Source: Ktedonobacteraceae bacterium (GTDB lineage Bacteria; Chloroflexota; Ktedonobacteria; Ktedonobacterales; Ktedonobacteraceae). From it: a stretch of DNA of 64,000 nt. Location: the NCBI GenBank assembly GCA_035653615.1, contig DASRBN010000044.1:154170-218169 (forward strand). Reading direction: 5' to 3'. Within the stretch, counting starts at the first letter, position 1, and each line of letters starts with the position of its first letter. The translations under genes and the position numbers were made by a program. The notes under the pieces are model-generated. The model searched no databases. It saw nothing but the letters and a program-made list of their open reading frames with translations, and was not told the DNA's origin. Below, in pieces: positions 54,960 through 63,825 of this stretch.

Positions 54960-56543
54960 TCAATCGGCCAGCGCCTCGGCTCCTTGAGCGCCACTGGCGA
55001 TGACCTGGCGGCGTTTGAAGCCGTACCAGTAGATGCCGCCGACGACGAAGAGGACAACCAGCGAGAACTCAAAGATGGGAGTGCCACCCAGTACAGGAAT
55101 ATTGGCCCAGGAAGTGAAAGCCGCTCCCATCGTCGGATTGGTGTACGTATTACGTAGCCCACCGAACCACAGGAAGTTGATGAGCATCAAACCGCCGTAG
55201 ATTAGCGCCAGTATATTGATCGGGATGCCCCATCCACCCAGGCTAAAGGGCGTGCGAACGCGCGGCCAGCCTTTAAAGCGAGCGCGGAGAGAGGCGATAT
55301 TGTTCATGAAGTACGAGAGGTAAATCATGCCTGTCGCGCCGGTGACCAGAACGCCGATGGCCTGGCTATACAGGAATGGGAGAGCCGAGAGCACCGCAAC
55401 AGCAATGCCCGCCCACAGGGGAGTGCGCAGCCCAGGGCTGACTGTTCCCCAGACTTTGCCGAATGGCAGGCGCTCATCGCGGCCCATCGAGAACATCAGG
55501 CGAATGGTAGCGGATTGGATAGCCAGCGTGCAGACGCACACGGCTACCAAGACCACCGCCAGGTAGACATTGCCCCACGCGGTACCCAGCGCATCCTGAA
55601 TAATCGCGGGCAGCGTGTTTGTGTAGTTTGCTCCGGCGGCGATGGCCTCAATTTTGGCGGGATTTTGAATGGAAAGGATGGTACCGCCCAGGAAGAGGAC
55701 ACCGGCGATCATCGAAAGCCCAATCGCCCATAGCACGCCGCGCGGCGCATTCCTCTGCGGGTCTTTCGTTTCTTCGCCCAGGGTTCCCGCCGTATCGAAG
55801 CCGTAGATGACGAACAGGGACATGAACAGCGCCGCGGCGAAAGCGCCGAAGTAGCTGGTGCCGAAGCCAGGCGTCCACGGATTATCAGGGGTCTGGATGG
55901 GTGAGACGGGTCCCGTGAAGAGGAAACCGAGTGACTGGTGATGGAAGAAGATCAGCAGCACGAGCGCGAACAGGAACATGCCGATGATCTCCGCCGCTAC
56001 GCCGATATTATTGATGAAAGCTACCAGCCTGACGCCCGCGACATTAATAATCGTGCCGACGATTATTGAGACCAGCGCAATGAAGACGGCGATGGGCATG
56101 CCCAGGACACTTGCAGGCATATTGGGGAAGATGGCCAGCAAAGGAATAGGCACGGTATAGGCAACCGCCGTGATGGTGAGAACGCCGGCAAAGAAATAAA
56201 TCCAGCCGGTGAACCAGCCCAGGCTATGACCGGAGAGTCGCTTGCTCCATTGATAGATCGAGCCTGCGATGGGGAAATGCGAGGACAGTTCGGCGAAGTT
56301 CAGCGCTACGATGAACTGTCCGATGGCCACAATGGGCCATGTCCAGAAGAATGCCGGGCCTCCTGCCAGGATGCCGAGATAAAAGAGAGAGAAGGTGCCG
56401 GTGGAGACGGAGATGTAGGAAAAGGCAACCGCGAAGTTGGAGAGGAAACCAAGCGTGCGCCGCAGTTCCTGCCGGTAGCCAAACTTTTCCAGTAATGCCT
56501 CATCTCGCTCCTGCTGCTGTTGAGATAGGTCGCTTTGGGCCAT
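54960..56543 (-). CDS. APC-superfamily amino acid permease
   Basis: 527 residues with about 12 membrane helices. The N-terminal FLSNFAVAFSYISVSTGTFS and GGPAFFWTWPIVAIGQFIVA match the first helices of amino acid/choline or GABA permeases; the loop YGFDTAGTLGEETKDPQRNA before helix 7 or so is the family signature. The substrate cannot be fixed; eukaryote-like GABA/choline permeases are the nearest in feel. The start at 56543 has a GAAGGAGG site; the longer frame to 56573 does not. Confidence 0.9.
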   Translation of the reverse strand: MAQSDLSQQQQERDEALLEKFGYRQELRRTLGFLSNFAVAFSYISVSTGTFSLFYLGILAGGPAFFWTWPIVAIGQFIVALNFAELSSHFPIAGSIYQWSKRLSGHSLGWFTGWIYFFAGVLTITAVAYTVPIPLLAIFPNMPASVLGMPIAVFIALVSIIVGTIINVAGVRLVAFINNIGVAAEIIGMFLFALVLLIFFHHQSLGFLFTGPVSPIQTPDNPWTPGFGTSYFGAFAAALFMSLFVIYGFDTAGTLGEETKDPQRNAPRGVLWAIGLSMIAGVLFLGGTILSIQNPAKIEAIAAGANYTNTLPAIIQDALGTAWGNVYLAVVLVAVCVCTLAIQSATIRLMFSMGRDERLPFGKVWGTVSPGLRTPLWAGIAVAVLSALPFLYSQAIGVLVTGATGMIYLSYFMNNIASLRARFKGWPRVRTPFSLGGWGIPINILALIYGGLMLINFLWFGGLRNTYTNPTMGAAFTSWANIPVLGGTPIFEFSLVVLFVVGGIYWYGFKRRQVIASGAQGAEALAD

Positions 56544-56645
56544 GTGAGAAAGCCTCCTTCGAGATGATTCCAATGATCAATCAAAAGAGAACGGCTTCAC
56601 TCGCCTCTTTAAGTAAGACGAGCGATAAAAAGGGGTTAGTAAGGG

Positions 56646-56933
56646 TCATAATGCAGGCATATCCTGGAGAGGTCTTTGTGGAACGCCCTTATTGACCACA
56701 CAACAGCTATAGATTTGCGGAATTCGTGCTGATGGATTGGGAAAAATTGCATATTCGTAACAATCCGTTATGAATAGTCCGAAATCTTTACCTGTTGCTA
56801 CTACATAGTAGAGTCTAACATATTTCATTGCTAATAAGCAATGTTCACATAATCCATATGGCGAAGATGGTTGTTTTGGAGAGGGACTTCCCCAAACCAC
56901 CTGATACATTGGCATTTCATGCAAACACGACAT
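56646..56933 (-). CDS. possible small Cys-rich protein
   Basis: A frame of about 95 residues from an ATG at 56933 (MSCLHEMPMYQVVWGSPSPK), with Cys in YGLCEHCLLA and SCCVV. No family is recognised and no ribosome site is visible. Upstream, the frame runs into the palindrome at 56958. It could be a relic or chance. Confidence 0.22.
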   Translation of the reverse strand: MSCLHEMPMYQVVWGSPSPKQPSSPYGLCEHCLLAMKYVRLYYVVATGKDFGLFITDCYEYAIFPNPSARIPQIYSCCVVNKGVPQRPLQDMPAL

Positions 56934-56957
56934 ACAATAGCCATAGAACCAGAACGA

Positions 56958-57033
56958 ATGCCGTAGGGACAGCGCCTTGTGCCTGTCCGCGTCGGAGTCG
57001 CAGGACAGGCACAAGGCGCTGTCCCTACGGCAT
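56958..57033. repeat. palindrome, GTAGGGACAGCGCC type
   Basis: Perfect 31-base arms (56958-56988, 57003-57033) containing CCGTAGGGACAGCGCCTTGT, with a 14-base loop. It is a third palindrome family in the window and lies 44 bases upstream of mdh. Confidence 0.9.
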
Positions 57034-57076
57034 GGCTCGATTCTCGTTTGTGGATTTTAGGATGTAAGGAAAGGAA

Positions 57077-58009
57077 ATGACGATGCGCAGTAAGATATCT
57101 GTGATTGGCGCGGGTTTTGTGGGAAGCACGCTGGCCCAGCGACTGGCAGAACGCGATTATGCCGATGTGGTGATGTTTGATATCATTCCCAATATGCCGC
57201 AGGGCAAGGCGCTGGATATGCTCCAGGCAGGGCCGATCCTTGGCTACGATTCGATGGTAACTGGTACGAATGATTATGCCGATACGAAAGATTCGAATAT
57301 TGTGGTGATTACTTCCGGTTTTCCCCGCAAGCCCGGCATGTCCCGCGATGACCTGGTCAAGAAAAATCAAGAGGTGATTACGCAGGTCACGCAGGAGGTA
57401 GTGAAGACCTCGCCGAACTCGATCATTATCATGGTGACGAATCCGCTGGATGCGATGGCGCAGCTGGCATATCATATCAGCGGTTTTCCACGCGAGCGCG
57501 TCATCGGTATGGCGGGCGTGCTGGATACGGCGCGTTTCCGCACGTTTATCGCCCAGGAGTTGAATGTATCGGTGCGGGATGTTCAGGCCTATGTACTGGG
57601 CGGCCACGGCGATACAATGGTGCCGCTGGCGCGCATGTGTACGGTAGCAGGCATTCCCATTTCCCAATTGATGCCGGCTGAGCGCATCGAGCAGATCGTG
57701 CAGCGCACGCGCGACGGCGGTGCTGAGATCGTGAAGCTGCTGGGTACGGGCAGCGCCTACTTCGCGCCCTCGGCCTCGGTACTGCAAATGGTCGATTCCA
57801 TTTTGCTGGATAAGAAGATGATTATGCCCTGCGCGGTCTACCTGCAAGGCGAGTATGGCATCCACGACCTGTTTGTCGGCGTGCCGGCCAAATTGGGCGC
57901 GAAAGGCCTGGAAGAAGTGATCCAGGTCGAACTGAACGAACAGGAACGCGCCCTGCTCCAGAAATCGGCGGACGCCGTGAAGGAGCTGGTGCAGGTGATG
58001 GGAATTTAG
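57077..58009 (+). CDS. mdh: malate dehydrogenase (LDH-like type)
   Basis: 310 residues. It oxidises malate to oxaloacetate with NAD in the citric acid cycle. The glycine motif GAGFVG is followed by Asp in MFDI, which favours NAD over NADP. The substrate loop [10 protein letters not shown] has the Arg that sets malate rather than lactate (Gln in LDH), TNPLD, the catalytic Asp in DTARFR and His in GGHGDTMVP. Length and ending fit the tetrameric LDH-like MDH of Chloroflexi. AGGAAAGGAA site; ATG at 57083 is also in frame. Confidence 0.95.
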   Translation: MTMRSKISVIGAGFVGSTLAQRLAERDYADVVMFDIIPNMPQGKALDMLQAGPILGYDSMVTGTNDYADTKDSNIVVITSGFPRKPGMSRDDLVKKNQEVITQVTQEVVKTSPNSIIIMVTNPLDAMAQLAYHISGFPRERVIGMAGVLDTARFRTFIAQELNVSVRDVQAYVLGGHGDTMVPLARMCTVAGIPISQLMPAERIEQIVQRTRDGGAEIVKLLGTGSAYFAPSASVLQMVDSILLDKKMIMPCAVYLQGEYGIHDLFVGVPAKLGAKGLEEVIQVELNEQERALLQKSADAVKELVQVMGI

Positions 58010-58012
58010 CAG

Positions 58013-58084
58013 TTAAGCAAGAACAAATAAGCGGTATCTTATAGTGCGCGAGCCATAAGATGCCGCTTATTTGTTCTTGCTTAA
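58013..58084. terminator. bidirectional terminator between mdh and PPOX gene
   Basis: 30-base arms (58013-58042, 58055-58084) with one mismatch and a 12-base loop; the right arm has TTATTTGTTCTTGCTT. The outer end overlaps the stop codon of the convergent gene (58081-58083). Confidence 0.85.
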
Positions 58085-58503
58085 CCGGCGATATCCTTCT
58101 CGAAAAGAACCCTGGTCGGTGTAACCCTCACCAGTAATTCCCCCTGGACGCCGTTGCGTTTACCGTACTCTTCGGCCCTGTCCTCACCCATGTATCTACC
58201 GCCGATGCGCGTGGCCCAGAGAAGCAATGCGTTGAGATCATCGCTCAGGTTGGCAGTGCCTTCGACCATGATATAGGCATATGGGGGCGTTTCATCGTCG
58301 ACGCAGAGGCAAACTCGTGAATCGCGCCGTATATTCGCCGCTTTCACGGTATGCTCGCCGGTGGTGAAGACGATGGTATCGCCATCCAGCATGAACCAGA
58401 TGGGAACGACGTGCGGGCGACCGTCTTTGCGCGCGGTTGCCAGCTTGCCGGTGCGGGTTCCGTGTAAGAGAAAGTCGCGTTGTTCGTTGGTAAATGTTTG
58501 CAT
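58081..58503 (-). CDS. PPOX-class flavin/F420-dependent protein
   Basis: 140 residues, split beta-barrel of the pyridoxamine-phosphate-oxidase-like type: TGKLATARKDGRPHVVPIWF, then VFTTGEHTVKAANIRRDSRV and PYAYIMVEGTANL. Many such proteins in Actinobacteria and Chloroflexi use F420 or bind FMN or haem; the cofactor cannot be told here. It is alone, ending in the shared hairpin. The ATG at 58503 starts directly before the fold (QTFTNEQRDFLLHGTRTGKL). Confidence 0.88.
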   Translation of the reverse strand: MQTFTNEQRDFLLHGTRTGKLATARKDGRPHVVPIWFMLDGDTIVFTTGEHTVKAANIRRDSRVCLCVDDETPPYAYIMVEGTANLSDDLNALLLWATRIGGRYMGEDRAEEYGKRNGVQGELLVRVTPTRVLFEKDIAG

Positions 58504-58605
58504 AGAAATTGATCTCTTTACTGATGATAGAATGCGCCGATCAGGATTTTACCAGGTTGAAGACATCGGGCGTGCCGGTGCCTGTACCCATGTCATAATA
58601 TTTTC

Positions 58606-59691
58606 TCACGGAATAGAAGTCCTTATCAACGACTTACCCACAAATCTGCAATAGCGCTCCGTTGCCGCCTCAATAGCCTGGTTCTGGGCTTCGCTCAATG
58701 GAGTGAAGAGTTCTTGCGTAATGATCACAGCATCCTTTTTGAACGAGCGCTTCCACGTACCCACGATCTGGCCATCGACAACGATAGTTGGGCCGAAGAT
58801 GCCATTTCCCGTTCTCTGGGCATATGACGGGTCAAGTACAGCACTGCGATCTTTATATGCTACGGTATACTCATCATAAGGTGGCAGCAAATAAGCCGTT
58901 GAATCTGATACTGTAAGGGATGTAGACCGGGAAAGCCAGTAAACGCGGTTGTCGATAGTCTCCTTGACCAATTGCACCTTGACCATTTCAAGGCTGGCCC
59001 TGGCATCAGCTGCCGGCAATCCTGACCACCAGGTAAAATCTTGCAGCGTCGCGGGTCCATGACTTGTAAAATAGCGATGGGCCAGTTCTGCCATGGCCTC
59101 TTCGCGTGCGAGCATACGGGAGACGGGCACCAGTTCATCCAGCAGCGCAAAGGTGAATTGCTTGCCGCGCCGCGTGCCAGAGGCGATGACACCTTCCATC
59201 TCAGCACGGTGCAAGATAAAGGTGAGGCGCAGGCCGGCGGTAGAAATACCTTCCCGTTGCAAAGCCGCGGCCAGCTCCTGGCGAGTAAGTTGTTTGCCGC
59301 CCTGAAGCGTTTTCGTGAAGATAGCGTTGCACCTGGCAAAGGTTGCCTCGTCCAGTTCGAACCGGCGATACCAGGAAGCCATGCTTGCAATCCTTCCCGG
59401 CGCCATCAACGCGAGCAGCCAGCGAATATCCTCTGAGGCGACATAATGCCACGTATCGCGCATAGGATGCGTGCGCACTATGTCGCCATTGGCTATGGCC
59501 TGCTCAATATCTGCCTCAACCGCGTTTCGCATACGCAGTCCAAGCGCCCAGAGCGAGCCGAGATAGTCCTGCGCCTGGACTGCGCCAAGCCAGTGAACGA
59601 CCCCGGCGGGTTTTTCAAGCGTTTGTTGGGCAATGAGCTGGTTGTGCAGGCGCAGGCGCGCAATATCCAGATTTACCATAGTAGTAGTCAT
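58606..59691 (-). CDS. AlkZ/YcaQ-like winged-helix protein
   Basis: 361 residues of the HTH_42/DUF1006 family (winged-helix DNA-binding, AlkZ-like), which includes glycosylases that unhook interstrand crosslinks and alkylated bases. Features: LRLHNQLI, LGAVQAQDYLGSLWALGLRM with the QxQ-type region of the AlkZ family (here QAQD), TWHYVASEDIRWLL, DLLPPYDEY-like LLPPYDEYTVAYKDRS and GNGIFGPTIVVDGQIVGTWK at the end. Substrate is not shown. The start has GAGGGAAAG; a 43-base operator-like element lies upstream at 59736. Confidence 0.88.
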   Translation of the reverse strand: MTTTMVNLDIARLRLHNQLIAQQTLEKPAGVVHWLGAVQAQDYLGSLWALGLRMRNAVEADIEQAIANGDIVRTHPMRDTWHYVASEDIRWLLALMAPGRIASMASWYRRFELDEATFARCNAIFTKTLQGGKQLTRQELAAALQREGISTAGLRLTFILHRAEMEGVIASGTRRGKQFTFALLDELVPVSRMLAREEAMAELAHRYFTSHGPATLQDFTWWSGLPAADARASLEMVKVQLVKETIDNRVYWLSRSTSLTVSDSTAYLLPPYDEYTVAYKDRSAVLDPSYAQRTGNGIFGPTIVVDGQIVGTWKRSFKKDAVIITQELFTPLSEAQNQAIEAATERYCRFVGKSLIRTSIP

Positions 59692-59728
59692 GCCTTTCCC
59701 TCTCTCATCTCAACTCAATGGCCATTCT

Positions 59729-60025
59729 TCATAACTCAAAGTATATCCTGTAAGGAGGACAGAATCGGCCCTTGTTTGGATCGGAGAGTTTGCCTACCAT
59801 CGGAATCATGGTCATTGAGGCCAGGATATAGGCCGTCACGACCCGGCTATAGCGATCAAGACCGTGCAATTGCGCGATGATGCGCGGCATAGCAGTGCTG
59901 ACAATCGCCTGGTCAAGCGCCTCCAGGAAGAGCGTCAGCATCAGGGCGCTCATCACAGAGATGAGCGCAAAGCCTCGCAGTCGAAGCTTGCCGGTGGACT
60001 CAAGAGGAACAGATGCGGAAGTCAT
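59729..60025 (-). pseudogene. MFS drug-exporter remnant (DHA2/EmrB type)
   Basis: About 98 residues: cytoplasmic start, first membrane helix [20 protein letters not shown] with the IVSTAMPRI motif (D in helix 1 plus motif D2-like), then [20 protein letters not shown], the second helix and the beginning of motif A. After that the frame reads [15 protein letters not shown], encoded by the operator-like repeat 59736-59778, and stops. A full exporter has about 14 helices, so more than 80% is missing. The start at 60025 has a GAGAGAGGAA site and is followed upstream by the second repeat copy. Confidence 0.85.
59736..59778. promoter_or_regulatory. operator-like repeat, copy 1 (before AlkZ-like gene)
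   Basis: 43 bases matching 60068-60110 with four differences. Core TATATCCTGTAAGGAGGACA includes TCCT and AGGA arms. It lies 45 bases before the AlkZ-like gene start and covers the end of the MFS remnant. Confidence 0.65.
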
Positions 60026-60067
60026 CGGTTCGTTCCTCTCTCTCATTTGACTTGACGTTTTTCATAT

Positions 60068-60110
60068 TCAAAGTATATCCTGAAAGGAGGACATAATTGG
60101 CCCTCGTTTG
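60068..60110. promoter_or_regulatory. operator-like repeat, copy 2 (between MFS remnant and WYL gene)
   Basis: 43 bases, core TATATCCTGAAAGGAGGACA with TCCT and AGGA arms. It lies between the divergent starts of the MFS remnant (60025) and the WYL regulator (60152), the expected position for a site controlling both. Confidence 0.65.
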
Positions 60111-60151
60111 AGGGGAAATTAGCGGAAAAATACCGGAAGGTGAGATTTGTC

Positions 60152-61105
60152 ATGTATCATCCAACCAGCCGTGTCCTGGCGGTACTCGAATTGCTTCAGG
60201 CCCGGCCATCGATCACCGGCCCTGAGCTAGCCGCGCGATTAGAGATGGACGTGCGCACTGTGCGCCGCTATATCATGCACCTGCAGGATGTAGGAATTCC
60301 GGTCGAGGCCAGCATTGGTCGCTACGGCGGCTACCGCCTGCGACCCGGCTTTAAGCTGCCTCCACTGATGTTTACAGAGGAGGAAGCTACAGCTGTCGTG
60401 CTGGGCCTGCTGGCAAGCTCATGGTTGGAGGTTGGACAATCACCGGTGGCCATTGAGGGAGCGATGGCCAAAGTCTCCCGCGTTCTGCCGCAGCGGGTCC
60501 GCGAGCGCCTGCAAGCCGTTACCACGCACCTGATCCTGCCAACCCAGCAACAAGAATCGCGGCCCGATGCTTCATTGCTGCTCAACCTGAGCGAATCGAT
60601 TGCGCAGTGCCAGCGTGTAACCCTCGACTATTGTTCTCACGCTAACGAAGTCACCCATCGCAAGGTTGAGCCGTATGGCATCATAGGCTGGCGAGGATAC
60701 TGGTACCTGGTCGGCTACTGCTGCATGCGCCAGGACTACCGCACGTTTCGCCTGGACCGCATCCAGCAGATAGAGTATCTCACGGAACCTTTTGAACGCG
60801 ACGAAACGTTCGATTGCCAGGCATATGTGGCGAAGCAGTATGGTAGGACCTCAGGCGGCTTTGACATCAAGGTAGAGTTTCAGGCCCCGCTATCTATCCT
60901 GCAACAAAAGATTCCGGCATCCTATGGCTCGCTTACTGCCACTCCAACAGGGACCTTGCTTCAGAGCCAGTATGACGATCTGGACGGCATGGCGCGTTAT
61001 CTGATGATCCTCAACCTTCCATTCGTCGTACACGAGCCGGTAGAATTGCGAGAAGCACTGCTGCGCCTATCGGAGCAGATGGTGCAGAGGGCGACTGCTC
61101 AATAA
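60152..61105 (+). CDS. WYL-domain transcriptional regulator (YafY/DeoR-like)
   Basis: 317 residues. An HTH_11 winged helix (about 1-60; RVLAVLELLQARPSITGPEL, RTVRRYIMHLQ, YGGYRL) is followed by a WYL domain (about 130-215) with VTLDYCS, PYGIIGWRGYWYLVGYC and FRLDRIQQI, and a C-terminal WCX extension. WYL domains bind ligands such as nucleic acid or small molecules and act in DNA-damage and drug responses. A likely controller of the divergent MFS and AlkZ-like genes through the duplicated 43-base element. The ATG at 60152 has a GGAAGGTGAG site; a GTG at 60140 is in frame. Confidence 0.93.
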   Translation: MYHPTSRVLAVLELLQARPSITGPELAARLEMDVRTVRRYIMHLQDVGIPVEASIGRYGGYRLRPGFKLPPLMFTEEEATAVVLGLLASSWLEVGQSPVAIEGAMAKVSRVLPQRVRERLQAVTTHLILPTQQQESRPDASLLLNLSESIAQCQRVTLDYCSHANEVTHRKVEPYGIIGWRGYWYLVGYCCMRQDYRTFRLDRIQQIEYLTEPFERDETFDCQAYVAKQYGRTSGGFDIKVEFQAPLSILQQKIPASYGSLTATPTGTLLQSQYDDLDGMARYLMILNLPFVVHEPVELREALLRLSEQMVQRATAQ

Positions 61106-61193
61106 ATTGGAGCAAGCGTGGAGTATCACGAACAGGGTTCCATCCCCTCGTCTCTGCAAACCCGGGTAGCGTTCCAGGAAGGGGCAAAGCGTA

Positions 61194-62090
61194 TTAGAGT
61201 TTTCCCGCAGCCGAAATAGCCATATCCAGCGGCAGGGTCAGGCAGCGCACCGCTCCTCCGGCCTTGAGGAACTCGTTTACAGGTGAGACGCACACCTCGT
61301 ATCCCCAGCGTTCGAGGATGCGTCCGACGCGCGGCGGGCAGGCGGGCATGATGACGACTTTGTTCACCACTACACAGTTTGCGCAAAAGGTTAGCGCCTC
61401 ATCAAGTTCGAGGACGAGCGGTTCCGGCACGATCTCAGCGATAATTGCATTGCTTTCGCGATCCCAGGCCGCCGGGTTAATGATGGCATGCTGCGTATCG
61501 AGCGGAGAAAAGCTGATATCCAGGTGATAGAAACGCTCATCGACGAGCCGGATGGAATGAACCGGGATGTCCAGCAATCGAGAGAGCGCGGCATGAGCGG
61601 AACGGCTCGAACGGAATCCATACGCGGCCAGCAGGCAGCCTCCATAGGGGAAAGCGTCGCCGCAGCCTTCAAAGAAGAGATTGCCATCGCCGGTCAGCTC
61701 TGCTACTTCACTACCGCGAGCCTGAAACCATTGTGAGGTATAGATTGACTCCGGTTGGCGCTCAGGATGGCGGAAGCGGCTCAAGATGATTCTCCGGCCA
61801 TCCACCAGGCCGGCATTGGCAACGAAGACCATATCGGGCAGACCTTTCACCGGCTTGATGATTTCGACCGTTGCCCCGGCACGCCGCAGATTGGCCGCCA
61901 GGTTCTGCCACTGTTCCATCGCGAGATCGCAATCCGGGCGATCCTCCTGGTGCATCCAGGGATTGATCTCATAAAACACGCCAAAATAGTCTGGCGGGCA
62001 CATAAGATACGATTTGCCCCAGGATAACGGCGCGGCTTCAAGCGGTGTATTTGCTGAACTGACTTTTTGCGAGAGGTTTGAGTTATCCAT
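61194..62090 (-). CDS. amidinotransferase/dimethylargininase-like hydrolase
   Basis: 298 residues, five-bladed propeller of the guanidino-group-modifying superfamily. Early PPDYFGVFYEINPWM, then FVANAGLV, GDAFPYGG, the catalytic His in YHLDISFSPL and Cys in GAVRCLTLPL. It resembles dimethylarginine dimethylaminohydrolase and arginine deiminase-like proteins, acting on arginine derivatives in the cytoplasm. The exact substrate is not set. Alone; the AlkZ/WYL group is divergent. Confidence 0.88.
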   Translation of the reverse strand: MDNSNLSQKVSSANTPLEAAPLSWGKSYLMCPPDYFGVFYEINPWMHQEDRPDCDLAMEQWQNLAANLRRAGATVEIIKPVKGLPDMVFVANAGLVDGRRIILSRFRHPERQPESIYTSQWFQARGSEVAELTGDGNLFFEGCGDAFPYGGCLLAAYGFRSSRSAHAALSRLLDIPVHSIRLVDERFYHLDISFSPLDTQHAIINPAAWDRESNAIIAEIVPEPLVLELDEALTFCANCVVVNKVVIMPACPPRVGRILERWGYEVCVSPVNEFLKAGGAVRCLTLPLDMAISAAGKL

Positions 62091-62200
62091 CAGTACTCTT
62101 TCTAATGAGGAGTAACAACTGGTCTTTGCAAATAGAACGGGGAGGGGATAACCTGGGTAACGGTGAGAAATGAAGGATACGTTTTCGCCCGAGGAAACGC

Positions 62201-62823
62201 TTACTGCAATTCATACTCCTGCCATTCGGATTGTTGTGCGTCCTGATTCGTCAATACTGGATAGCTCCAGGACCGTTGACTATGTTCGCTCATATTGCTC
62301 TCGTACTTGACCTTCTTAATAAGTGGAAGCAGGACGCACAGGTTAATAATGTCCGCCACGTCGATATTCTTCCATGTCGATAAGGTTCCTCTCTCCTTAA
62401 TGACAAGATAGCCCCTATACTCGCCAATATAGCCGAGTTTTTCCCAGGGAAGGTTCTTCGGCGTTTCTTTCAGGCTAAGTCCTTGCGAGTTTACATTGAG
62501 CGCACCAAAGTTAAGCGTCTCACCTGCTTTATACGTCGCAAGGGCTTTAGGGAGCAGGTATTGGGTCACTTCTCTCTCGATCTGTTTGCCAAGTATCCAG
62601 AACCCGCTTGTTATGCGGTCGAGCACCACCGGCTCTTCATCTCCTGGTGGGTAAAGTAGATACTGCTGTGGAGAGTTAGAAGTTCCTGTAGCGTAGATTT
62701 TTTGCACGCCTCTAACCTGGTCCCAGCGGATGGCCTGTACCTGTTTCCCCTTGATGGAGATTATCCCATGCGTGCAGAGATAGCATCGTGGGTTATGATG
62801 AAGCGCGTTTGCGCCACATTGAT
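62201..62823 (-). pseudogene. DUF6585-like protein, 5' part broken
   Basis: From a GTG at 62707 the frame gives 168 residues (KIYATGTSNSPQQYLLYPPG, TQYLLPKALATYKAGETLNF, LPWEKLGYIGEYRGYLVIKE). The same frame stays open upstream to a TGA near 62821-62823 and reads CYLCTHGIISIKGKQVQAIR then WDQVRGV, which fits the middle of DUF6585-like proteins common in Ktedonobacteria. Those normally start with two membrane helices, absent here. Another leftward frame (62761-63063, about 100 residues, ending ITHDAISARMG) overlaps it, which suggests a frameshift or fusion next to the CRISPR array. Family naming is from memory. Confidence 0.6.
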
Positions 62824-63102
62824 CTCACTACGAGTCGCCGGACGTTGATCGTCCTGTGATGGCGATTGCGGCAGCGGGGAGGCAGAGGAAGGCTGCAAAG
62901 AAGTATCGACATATGACAGCGAGGGAGTTGTTTCTAAGTAGTCCTGCCATTCAGGATACTGCAAGGGAGCGTTATCTTCTAGCATATCGAACTCCTGGCC
63001 GTCTACAAGAACGAGGTAACAGCCACAATACCTCTTGACGAAAGACAGATGCTGAAGGCCCAAAACTCAGAGGCGCCATACCTGGCAGTCCCACTCTGCC
63101 AG

Positions 63103-63825
63103 GTTTCCATCCCCAACGGGCGTCCCAGGCCAGTTAGCCTCAGCTGCCTGAGCGTGACAATTACTGTTTCTGCGGGAGAGTTTCAATCCCTAACGGGCGT
63201 CCCAGGCCAGTTAGCCTTGGCTAGGAGGTATCGCTTTCTTACGGCATATCGGGTTTCAATCCCCAACGGGCGTCCCAGGCTATTTAGCCCAAGATATGAC
63301 TATAGGCAAAAGCATGATTGTTATTGTGAGTTTCAATCCCTAACGGGCGTCTCAGGCCATTTAGCCTATGTCTCTGCCGGGCGTTCTGTTGGGATACGAT
63401 GGTCTGTGTTTCAATCCCTAACGGGCGTCCCAGGCCATTTAGCCGTAACCCTGGCATTGCCTGACGGCTCAACTAAAATCGTCGTTTCAATCCCTAACGG
63501 GCGTCCCAGGCCATTTAGCCAGCTCGGCTGTGTGGTGAGCGAGAACGGGCCACCGGAGTTTCAATCCCTAACGGGCGTCCCAGGCCATTTAGCCAGCGGC
63601 GCGGCAGCGAATCTACATCAACGACCTGGAGCAGTTTCAATCCCTAACGGGCGTCCCAGGCCATTTAGCCACTGATCCGCAGTTTGAGCCGATGTGCTTC
63701 ACCTCGGGCGTTTCAATCCCTAACGGGCGTCCCAGGCCATTTAGCCGGATTTCTGGCGCCTTCAAGGATGGCATCAATTTTGTGATTGGTTTCAATCCCT
63801 AACGGGCGTCCCAGGCCATTTAGCC
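63103..63825 (-). CRISPR. CRISPR array, 10 repeats of 37 bases, 9 spacers
   Basis: Repeats start at 63103, 63180, 63253, 63330, 63408, 63484, 63558, 63634, 63710 and 63789; each has 37 bases beginning GTTTCAATCCCTAACGGGCG and ending CCATTTAGCC. Spacers are 40, 36, 40, 41, 39, 37, 39, 39 and 42 bases. Repeats 5-10 are identical; 1-4 carry changes (CCATCCCCAAC and CAGTTAG in the first). Read leftward the repeat ends in ATTGAAAC, the usual 5' handle of type I and III crRNAs. So transcription should run right to left, with the decayed leader-distal end at 63103. No cas gene lies in the window. Confidence 0.97.

Larger units (their letters stand above)
56544..57076. other. divergent intergenic region, APC permease to mdh
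   Basis: 533 bases. It holds the ribosome site of the permease gene, a weak leftward frame (56646-56933), a 76-base palindrome (56958-57033) and the mdh ribosome site. No promoter stands out. Confidence 0.55.

Noticed and set aside
63049..63675. 208-residue frame with repeats VSIPNGRPRP/FQSLTGVPGH
   Set aside because: The repeats are the translated CRISPR repeat; not a protein.
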